64,000 bases of DNA from Lunularia cruciata (lineage: Eukaryota > Streptophyta > Marchantiopsida > Lunulariales > Lunulariaceae), in NCBI GenBank assembly GCA_948567375.1, contig OX419756.1:59596333-59660332 (forward strand), given 5' to 3'. A program made the position numbers and the translations under genes. Below are positions 24,058 through 32,712 of this stretch, piece after piece. The notes under the pieces were generated by a model. That model saw nothing but the letters and a program-made list of their open reading frames with translations. It had not been told where the DNA came from and ran no database searches. Each line of letters opens with the position of its first letter. Positions within the stretch are counted from its first letter, which is position 1.

Positions 24058-26523
24058 CTAAGCAATCGCCAAGTTCTCAAAGGCCATCGGCATCACTCTC
24101 CGAAAGATCTCTACCCGCTGAGAACATGCGCTCATCCATACATCGGGGTCATCCAAGTCCAAAACTACAGTAGCATCTTGACGAATGGCTATAGGTAAAT
24201 CTGGATCTCGTCCATAGAGTAGAAAGTATGGAGAGAAGGATGCTAAGGAGGCTTGCCGGCTGAACCGATAGCCCATGGCCAACCAAGGTAACTGGAGATC
24301 CCAATCTCCCAAGTGGCCTCTCTGCAAACCATACTTTCGCAATCCTCTCTTCACCGTCTGAACCACTCTCTCTGCTAAGCCATCTGCCTCAGGGTGATCT
24401 CGGGATGTAGTACGATGATCAATCAAAGCCTTGTCACACAAGACCTGAAACTCTCCCAAGAACTCTGTACCCTGATCAGTCAAAACCTCAGCTGGTGCAC
24501 CAAAATGACTAAGAACTTGATCCAAGAACGAGTAAGCTGTCCCTTCACTAGACTTGTCAGGAAGTGCCACCAACTCAATCCACTTGGAGAAGTGCTCCAC
24601 CATCACCAAAACATACCGATGATGTCTCACAGTCAACGGTAAAGGTCCGGCAAAGTCCAAACTCCAATGGTAATCCAATCCCATGATAGGTAATGGGTGT
24701 AACTGTGGCGTAGGAGCATTGAATGATGCTCTAACTCGGTCACAAACCACACATCTGGCAACAAACTGCTGTACCTTGGTCTGCATACCGCGCCACCAAT
24801 AATGACTCTGGAGTAAGCTATATGTACGCTTTACTCCAAAATGTCCTAGCTCCTCATGAGCATGACGGACCAACTGTGGTCTCTGTGATGGAAGTGGTAC
24901 TACTCGCACTCTACCATCCTCCCATACACGCAAAAGGTGTCTACCCTCCAATCTGAACCGTCTGGCTCGCTGAAGAACACGGTCTCTCTCCTTGGCCCCA
25001 ACTGTGCCACCCACAACACCAGTGCGAAGATAGTCCATCACTAAGACATCATCATGAATGTCTCGCTGAACTGTACCAATATCTTCACTCTCTGGATCTG
25101 TGGCCTCAATAACTCCTCTTGTATGCGTTGAGAGAGATACCACCAAAGTCTCTGCAAATATACACAGAAAGGCCGATGCATGCCAACCTGGCACCATCTC
25201 CTCATCTGTCTCACCATGCCAACGTGCTCCGGTCTGATCCTGCTGGCTGGGACATGGGTTTCTACTCAACCCATCTGCATCACGGTTCACCACTCCAAGT
25301 CTGTGAACAACCGTGAAATCATACTCCTGTAAAATCAGAGCCCATCGTGCAAGCTTCCTTGAAAGCTTGTCGGACTCCATCAACCACTTCAGCGGCTGAT
25401 GATCAGTGATGAGAGTGAAGGGGTTACCAAATAGGTAACATCGGAAATGCACTACTGCCCAAACTGCTGCCAAGCACTCTCCCTCATATGAACTATACTT
25501 TGCCTCCGCTGAATTGTTGGAGCGACTAGCATAGGCCACCACAAACTCCTTCTCCTCATCATCATGCTGGGTGAGCACCGCTCCAAGCCCCAACATACTC
25601 CAATCAGTATGAACCTGAAATGGTCGTCCCCTGATCGGTCTCCTCAAAATAGGAGCAGATGTCAACCTCTCCTTGAGCTCTACAAAAGCTCTCTCCTGCT
25701 CATCTCCCCAACACCACTCCTGTGTAAGCTTGGTCAGCTTCGTCAAGGCCTTGGCAATGGCACTAAATCCTCTAACATAGCGGCGATAGAAGTTCGCCAA
25801 CCCAAGGAATGCTCGCACTCTGCTCACATCCGTAGGCCGAGGAATACGTGCAATAGCCTCCACCTTGGTCTGCTGAACACCAAGTCCTCCGGGGTAGATA
25901 GTGTGACCCAAATACTCAACCTGCTCGTGGAAGAACCTACACTTCCCAAGATGTAGTTTGAGTCCATGAGATCTCAACGTCTCAAACACCTCCAACAACT
26001 GTCTCTCATGCTCCTCCATAGTAGTGCTATAAACCAAAATGTCATCAATATAGCACCAAGCAAAATCCAATCCAGCTAGGATCCTATCCATGACCCTCTG
26101 GAACTCAGCAGGAGCGTTCTTTAACCCAAATGGTAAGAACCTCCACTGATATAACACATCCTTGCCGTGAGGATCAATAGCCCAAAATGTTGTCTTGGAC
26201 TTATCCTCCTCCCTGATCGGCAACTGATGATATCCCGCTCGAAGATCCAAAGTACTGAAGACCTTTGCATGCCCAATCGCATCAAAAATCTCCTCCGGTG
26301 TAGGCATGGCATACTGATCAGCCCTGGTCTGTCGGTTGATAGGACGGTAATCTCCACACATCCGCCTATCTGTATAGTTGCCATGCATATCCTTCTTGGC
26401 TGGCATCACTGTCGCTGATGCATACTCTCCATGTGAAATCTCCACCAAACCAGCCTCAAAAAGGTCACTACTCCGGCTCTGAATCAATGTCCTCTCCATA
26501 TCACTATATTGATACGGACGTCA
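24058..26523 (-). pseudogene. Gyp-M reverse transcriptase, RNase H and DDE integrase (813 codons open)
   Basis: A single uninterrupted stretch from 26520 to 24061. RT has FSTLDLRAGYHQLPI, the LPFGLKNAP block and the active site CYIDDILVY (YIDD near 26050). RNase H has Asp in VHTDWS, Glu in SYEGECLA, Asp in TDHQPL and Asp in DADGLSR. The integrase zinc region has two His (HAHEELGHFG) and CVVC. The integrase core has LDFAGPL, LTDQGTEF and DGLAERVV, with 34 residues between the second Asp and the Glu, the standard D-D-35-E spacing. All catalytic residues are intact. The segment is bounded by TGA at 26521 and TAG at 24058. RT and RNase H resemble Ty3/gypsy but differ clearly from the chromoviruses around it. 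Confidence 0.93.
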
Positions 26524-27074
26524 GAAAACTGGTGTGTCACTAGTCAGCTCAATCCGTATACCAGGTCCCTTCAGAGCACCCAAATCCTTCATACTGAAGG
26601 CAAAACAACTCGTGTGACTCCTCAAGAACCTCCAAACCCTCCGTCTTTCCTCTCTAGTAAGCTTGGGTCCAAGATCTGGCTCCCAAGTATCCTCTGTAAC
26701 TGTAGTAGGAGTGGAAGACGTACTGACTGGCTGCTACACTGGGCCCTTGGGAGCAATGGTGTCATGCTCCCGACCACTAGAGGTCCCAACCTCTGTGTGA
26801 AAAACTCCCTCCACTCTGGCTGCAAGCTCCATACGTCCTCTGGCTGCATCCCATGTGGACCAAGGGTGTAATCCAAGTAGCCCACGCTCACCTGGATGGA
26901 CTCCAAGTAGACCACTCTCCCTAGTAGCTACTGGATGTGTCCCAAGAATACCATGTCCACTCGGTCCATCGCCCCCAGCATGTGCCTGAATCGTCTTGAT
27001 AGGCATAGGGCTCACAAGTGTCCGAGTGGTGATGCCTATCAAGCGCATCCTACGCTGCTCTGCCAAACCAAGGC
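26524..27074 (-). pseudogene. Gyp-M linker between methyltransferase and RT
   Basis: In-frame region with a TAG at 26734-26736. The upstream half (about 26740-27070) is Gly/His-rich with a short internal repeat (GLLGVHPGERGLLGLHP). The downstream half leads into the RT fingers. No known domain is recognised. It may contain a polyprotein cleavage site separating the methyltransferase from RT. Confidence 0.6.
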
Positions 27075-28030
27075 TCCCAATCCAGGTCAAACAGTTCAGG
27101 TCCATAGCCTGACCTAACACCTGACGCCTGGATGCCTCTGACACTGCTGGAACAGTGGTAATACCGGTGCGAAAACCCATTGCCCGCTCTCTCTCATCAG
27201 CATTGGGCTCCACCAACTGCTGTAACTGTGAGTCCCAAACAAGTCTAAGTCCTCCCTCTCAAAAAGCATGAGAGCCTGGGAAACTCATGAGTGTGGGAAA
27301 TGCAGCTCTAGGCTATCCAACTAGGTTCACCACTGCCATAGGTGACCTATCAGCCACTACCACTGTCTGAGACTGACGCCCAACATCCAAGATATCATCA
27401 ACAAGAATGTGGTCCAATCGCTGAATCCCATCATAAGCACGCTGTAGAACCTCTCTGGGTAAGAGGTTCGTCCACCAAAGACGAAGACGATGAGCCCGTG
27501 ATCCCACTCTGGCTGCATCTAACAATACAGTAGGTCCCATCCAAGAATGGACCTGATGTGTACTTGCCACCACTCTAGTGCGAGAATCACCCAACAAAGG
27601 AACGTTCTCCAAAAGGTAAGCTGGAGAAACAGACTGATGAACCTGGAGATGTCGTAGTATCCGTAACATCTCCCAAAACACACCAGACCGAGGATCTTGA
27701 AGACCCAAACCGTGGCCCGCACGTGTATGTCCCTGACATGGCCATCCAGAAATCACCAAGTGAATAGGCCCATGTCTCTCTAGGTCATGCGCCCCCAATA
27801 AGGAAATGTCTCCTGGTAAGGCCTTCTAGTAACCTCTGACTGCTGACATCGGTAATAACTCCGGATACCGATAGGCCAAGTGTGCCACATGATGTAGAGA
27901 GACTCGCCTAGCAGTCTCATCTCTCTCTACATACAAGTACCTCTGTACTCGGATACCCGCCTGTAACACCGCAGCTAGTCCGGTGCTGATCCCACCAAAC
28001 AACTCTAATAGACATATCCCCTCTACTGGA
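27075..28030 (-). pseudogene. Gyp-M C5-cytosine DNA methyltransferase domain (DNMT3-like)
   Basis: Motif I (LLELFGGISTGL, SAM binding, near 28010) is followed by the motif II acid in YLYVERD; motif IV SGWPCQGHT with the catalytic Cys codon at 27736-27738; motif VI LLENV with the catalytic Glu at 27607-27609; motif VIII SRAHRLRLWW near 27490; motif IX ERERAMGF; and motif X VLGQAMDL near 27117. The order is canonical, which excludes the permuted plant DRM type. There is no BAH or chromodomain insert as in MET1 or CMT. By eye motifs I and VIII are closest to DNMT3, but motif IV has PCQG where DNMT3 has PCN. The length, about 320 residues, is normal for a catalytic domain. Three in-frame stops (27826 TAG, 27313 TAG, 27259 TGA) interrupt it, but no catalytic residue is lost. 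Confidence 0.9.
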
Positions 28031-29103
28031 TACTGCCAAGCAATGAGTGTGGTATCCAGAGGTGTCAAAGCAATCGCCTCTGGAGGCTCATCCTCACACT
28101 CATCCCCTGATGGTATGAAGGCTCCACTCCAAGCTTGCTGCACCAACTGATCTGCATGCTGCTGCAATGCCTCCTCTGAACTCCACAATGGAACATCCAA
28201 GGTGGATGGAACAATCCCACTTGTACTCCATAGCCGAGTGATCTCCTCTGGTACTGGAGTATCCTCTGCATGGGCGTTCCCCTCCAACAAGTCACCAGGC
28301 CAAGTAACTGCACCGCTGAAAGCCAAAACTGATGCTGCCATGGTCCCGGACTGTAGTGAGCCAAGACTGCCACTACTGAAGCGTACTGGTAGGCGACATA
28401 CCCATCCCTCACCAGACTGCCAACCAGGTCTATAAGAGGCTGTCTCCTCCCAATAGTCAATGCTGAAACCCATAGGGTATAACACTGCTCCCCCAACATC
28501 AGCTATCGTCGCAATAGCGTGAGCTCTCACCACCAAGCTATCAGTCGGATGACCAGGCTGAACCTGGACAACAAGCTCTCCACGTGTGATGTACTGTGTC
28601 GAACCACCACCAAGAGATGTCTGGATCTGAAATGGACACCTCTCCACATCGGTCTTCCGTAACTCCAGACCAACAACTGCAGCCTTCCCCAACATAAGGG
28701 GCTGCGCACCATAGTCTAACAAGACTCTTTGTGGTGTATAGACCTTCCCTGAAGGTCCCACTAAACGAAAGATCCCCCTCTGGTTATCCAATAGGACAAC
28801 ACCAGGTGTAAACCGCGCTCTCTCAAAGGCCGGTCTAGCTGGCAACTCCTCCAGTCTAGCCGCTGCTGCCTGCCATAAACCACTGGTCGCTGAACGGATC
28901 CCATGCTCCTCAACCAAGTTAGCTCCACTACCAACCACCTTTGCTCTAGTAGTAGGAACCGCACCATCCCTACTCTCACACAACGTGGCAGCCAACCGAA
29001 ACACTGGGGCTGGGTCAACTCCCAATGTAAACATGTCACTGGCTGAAAATAAAGGATGCCGCATAATCAGCTGAGCCGCCCCCAACATCATGCTAGACTC
29101 AGT
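28031..29103 (-). pseudogene. Gyp-M aspartic-protease-like region
   Basis: Open from 29103 down into the methyltransferase. A retropepsin-like active site reads VLLDYGAQPLMLG (Asp codon 28714-28716), where most elements have D-S/T-G-A; Tyr in the second position is unusual. A following beta-rich stretch to about 28450 fits a protease fold. The assignment rests on position between gag and the enzymes and on this motif, so it is moderate. The last 130 residues before motif I of the methyltransferase are unassigned. Confidence 0.6.
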
Positions 29104-31005
29104 CTATGTAGTAGCAGGTGGCTGACTAGCAGGTACTCCATCAAGTACTCCATCACCACCTACCACACCTGCACTGGGACGTCTAGGAACCATGGATGTC
29201 ATCTGCAATGCCTCAGATAGCGTGAAAGACTGGGGAAGTCTGACTTGTCTCCCAACCTCTCCTCTCTGTGGGTCCAACTCCACTGATGCTCCTCTAGGCT
29301 CTGGAGCACGTACTGCACTCCTAGTCACTGCTGCAGATGCATCCACCTGTGCTGCTCCGCACATGAAGTCCAAAGCATCTCTATCACCAGCATATGAGGT
29401 GGAAGCCTCAGCACCCGAATCTGATCTCCTTTGAGCAATAGCCATACTAGCCAATCTCTGCTCCAACTGCTCAATCCGAGTAGCCATAGCTGTGTCAGAA
29501 GTAAGGGCAGGTACTGCACCCCTACTAGGTGTAGATCCTCTACCACCACCTCTACCACCTCGTCCTCCATGAACTGGAGCTCCTCTACTACCTGTCATAG
29601 CAGCCCTACCACTCCGTAACTCCGGGTGTAGGTCAAAACACCGGTCACTAGTATGACCAAATCTATGGCAGTGCTCACACTGCCTCTGTGCTGGCTGTGA
29701 TGCACCAGAGGTATCAGGTCCGCTGCCCTGAGTACACTCTCTCCTATGGTGAGGTCCACCACAAGTCCAACAAGCAACACCACCACTCATTGGCTGCTGC
29801 TGACCCGAAAATGAGGGTAAGGGTCTAACTCCACTAGGCCCTCCACTCGCTCCATAGGATCTGGGCTGTCCACCCTGTCCTTGAAAACCAACTGGGCGTG
29901 GTGCACTCTGCTGCACTCTAGAAGAAGTCACAACCGTGGATGAGGTCTCTCTACCAAATCCAGCTGTCACTACTCTCTCTTCCACCATGTTGAGCTCAAT
30001 ACGCTCAGCCAAACCAAAGACTACTGCCAAAGTGGGCGAAGTAGCCTACAACAACGTAGCATCACGAACTCTATGTCGCAACTCCCTGTCCAGTATCCCA
30101 TACCAAAACTGGACTGCTTGGGCCTCAGTAACTCCCTGAGTGAAACTGATCAGCCGCCTCATGCGAGTGTATGCCTCGCGTAGGCTCTCTCCAGCCTTCC
30201 GCTGGAACTCCTGCAAGCTCCTTAGCTTGTCAGTCCGCACTCCCTGGTAGTTCTGCCTCAAACATAGGAAGAACTCCACCATGGGGTTAAACCCCGGTAC
30301 CACACCACCTCTTGCAGCGGTACCTCCACTCGTAGTAGCACTATCTCCAACTAGTGCACCTCCACTAGCTCCACCCACACTACTCGAGCTAGAACTCGTA
30401 GGTACAGTAGATCTACTCCTGGCCACCGAGCCTGAAGTGATGGAGACATAGTGTGGAGACCAATACTGTCTCCATAACTCAATCTCCTCCAAATGAGCTC
30501 TCCTGAACTCATGGTAATCATCCATCGGTGGACCCTCCAAGTACTGAAACAACCCCTTCCATGCCATGAAAGGTGTGAACAAAGTCGGGTTCCGCATCTG
30601 CTGCAGATCACACCAACTATCAAACTCCTGGATGAGGTCATCCAACTCAATGGTACCCATTGTACCAGAGTAACGCCTAGGGCCTTTGTAGGCCCCATAA
30701 ATCTCGTCCATGTCCCACAACAATGGTGCGGACACACCAAGTGCACTCTCAACTGAATCAGCTCCTGTGTCGAACTCCAACTTAGAGTCAATCTCCTCCC
30801 TCACTGGGACCTGAGATACAGGCTGATACCGAGCACCACTCCGAGTAAACCCACTGCGTACTGCAGGGCTAACTCCTCTGGAATCTCCAAAGAACTCTGT
30901 CGTGACCACGTAACTGCAACAGCAAACCCGAACCACCAATTGCAACCGCAAGTCGCAACCGCAAGTACCCCACCAAGTGCCAACACCGCCACGTGCCAAC
31001 ACCAA
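29104..31005 (-). pseudogene. Gyp-M gag (capsid-like region and zinc knuckles)
   Basis: The frame opens after a TAG at 31006-31008. The first ATG is at 30709-30711 (MDEIYGAYKG), preferred because upstream codons look non-coding. A retrotransposon gag block lies at about 30300-30050 (LRSLQEFQRKAGESLREAY). Nucleocapsid-like motifs follow: an atypical CWTCGGPHHRREC and a canonical CEHCHRFGHTSDRC (C-X2-C-X4-H-X4-C) near 29650-29780. Ser/Gly-rich sequence follows. Stops are TAG at 30046-30048 and TAG at 29104-29106. Gag and pol share one frame, so a single polyprotein is implied. Confidence 0.82.
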
Positions 31006-31472
31006 CTAAAACACCACCCACTAATGTAACTCTAACCGAGATAACTACACTAGGGGAAGGGCAACCTGTAACCTGCCATCATAACACGCACTCTCACGGT
31101 CTGTAGGTCATCACTTCCTGCCTCACCGGAGAGAAACAAAGGTAGTCTGATTGGTCATCACTCCAGCCTCACCACCGAGAGCACACCAGAGCACCAACGC
31201 TCAAAAGTCAAGGCACCTCACACAAACGTGGTGCACAAACAGGAAGCAGAGAATGGAGGGGATCCAATCACAAGAAATCTAAACGAAAAACACTCCATCT
31301 CATAACACAACACGGGACTGACTCTGCCACCATTTGGCATTTGACATAAGAGTAGTTCGTATCTAAGTCCTAAGCTACCAGGATCACCAAGAATGGGATC
31401 AAACTGCCTCTCCTAGCCAAAGCTACATGTGTATAGATAACAATAGCACAGTCACTATGACAACAAGTGAGG

Positions 31473-31538
31473 GTGGACCAGTTGGCTAGGGCACCAGTCT
31501 AGGAACAAGAGATCTAGGGGTCAAACCCTGTTGCGCAC
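31473..31538 (+). ncRNA. tRNA-like / SINE-head-like segment
   Basis: About 66 bases with an A-box-like stretch (TTGGCTAGGGC, 31482-31492) and a B-box with T-stem (AGGGGTCAAACCCTG, 31516-31530). The outer ends pair weakly (GTG/CAC) and the anticodon arm is poor, so it is not a functional tRNA gene. It could be the head of a tRNA-derived SINE inserted in the leader, or a coincidental fold. Confidence 0.35.
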
Positions 31539-31724
31539 AATCTAGCAAGAAAGGCAGATTTTGCCAACCAATGACCAAGATCTACACTAAACTAGCTAGC
31601 CTCACGCCAACAAGCTGGCTTGTTGGCCCTTCTAGGCCTTCGTAGCCTCTCATAGCCCACAGCCCTATGCCTCAAAGCCTTGAAATGCCGAAATTCAGCC
31701 AAATGAGGCCTTTCTTGTTGCCAC

Positions 31725-31835
31725 TTCGAACCTCCTCCAAAATTGGCAAAACTTCTCCAAATCTGCGAAACTCCTCCAAACTAGCGAAACTTCTCCAAAT
31801 CTGGCCAAACAGTGAAACTCCTCCAATTCTGGCCC
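31725..31835. repeat. Imperfect short tandem repeats in Gyp-M leader
   Basis: A motif of about 20 bp with core CGAAACTCCTCCAAA recurs four to five times with variation. Confidence 0.6.
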
Positions 31836-32260
31836 AAAATCTGACATAAATCTGACGTAAACCCTAAAGATGGATGTCTGCCAAATCCCCCGCTAACTTT
31901 CCACTCGAGCCAAATTGACAAAACGGGTTTTTCCAAATCACAATTTCATGAGAAGAGCTTTCCAACTCCACCTTCAATTTCACTTTCTGAGCCCAACTCG
32001 CAGCAAATTGGTCCTACCTTCACCTCTTGAGCTCAAAATCACAACACTGCTCGAAAATTGCTCCTTCTTTGCTCAAAATTTGGCCAGCGCTTCCGCACAC
32101 CGTCCGCCTAACTGCCAAATTTGCATCAACTACACGAGCTTCTGCACACTAGGGAAACACAGAACCTGAATTGAGCTACCACGATCCACCGAGCTTGGAG
32201 ATACCACCAACACTCAACGTTCCTGCACCCGATTTCCCCCTGACTTCACTTCTCTGATGT

Positions 32261-32708
32261 AATCAGATTGCTTAACACTCTCAACTCAACTCAACTCAGA
32301 TCAGTACTTGATCTGTCACTCTATAAACTGCCAACAACTGGGCACTGATTACAGTCAAGCCACACCCACTCAAGCATAGAGAATCCAGGTGACGCTCGCC
32401 GGCCTCTGTCCACCATAGCCAGGAACTCGAAGGCTCAACATCAAAGAAGTGAGCTCTCTAGAGCTCACTTCGAAACTATACCCCCTGGACTCGAGCTAGC
32501 CCTGAAACCCTAACGGTCCCGCTGACGGCACACTCGACGGTGCAAACGGTGCAAAGTGACGGTGGGCCCCACCGTGAAGTCAGTACCCCGAACACGAAAT
32601 CTAACCATCGAAAAGTAGTCCGTGAGAAACTGCTAGAATAACTCTAACTACCATCACTGGAACTCCAGTGTCCGAGCATCTAGATGCGGAACTACAAATG
32701 GCGTGACA
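32261..32708 (-). repeat. Gyp-M repeat A1 (5' end of element)
   Basis: A 448-bp copy of A2 (22896-23343). Its outer end GGCGTGACA abuts the target duplication CATT. In element sense it begins TGTCACGCC, typical of a Ty3/gypsy LTR start. It lacks the 107-bp B segment that follows A2. Confidence 0.9.
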
Positions 32709-32712
32709 CATT

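Larger units (their letters stand above)
31006..32260 (-). other. Gyp-M long 5' leader
   Basis: About 1.25 kb between repeat A1 and the gag frame with no convincing coding sequence. It holds a tRNA-like segment (31473-31538), a run of imperfect CTCCAAA-type repeats (31725-31835) and, beside A1, the only primer-binding-site candidate. In element sense repeat A1 ends CTGATT and is followed by ACATCAGAGAAG, which shares only ATCAGAG with the tRNA-iMet site. Confidence 0.6.
22789..32708 (-). mobile_element. Gyp-M: Ty3/gypsy element encoding a DNA methyltransferase and a PHD finger, with split direct repeats
   Basis: A 9,920-bp insertion with termini TGTC...GACA and a perfect 4-bp target duplication CATT (22785-22788 and 32709-32712). 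The interrupted Gyp-C RT reads straight across the site. In element sense (leftward) the order is repeat A1 (32708-32261), leader, gag, protease-like region, DNMT, RT, RNase H, integrase, PHD finger, polypurine-like tract, repeat B1 (23452-23346), GC, repeat A2 (23343-22896), repeat B2 (22895-22789). The A copies differ at about 8 of 448 positions by eye, so the insertion is younger than its host. Gag-pol is a single frame with eight stops. Codon use and GC content are higher than in the surrounding chromoviruses, showing a different lineage. Confidence 0.93.

Noticed and set aside
25564-25956. 130-codon plus-strand open frame
   Set aside because: It lies antisense to the intact RT/RNase H frame of Gyp-M and is a shadow of it.
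27075-28030. Assignment of the methyltransferase as a plant DRM, CMT or MET1
   Set aside because: DRM enzymes have permuted motif order and CMT/MET1 carry BAH or chromodomain parts. Here the order is I-IV-VI-VIII-IX-X without inserts.
31473-31538. Functional tRNA gene
   Set aside because: The acceptor and anticodon stems do not pair properly; only the B-box arm is convincing.
22789-32708. Gyp-M as a DIRS/Ngaro-type element
   Set aside because: The split repeats resemble that group, but no tyrosine recombinase is encoded. A complete DDE integrase and a target-site duplication are present.
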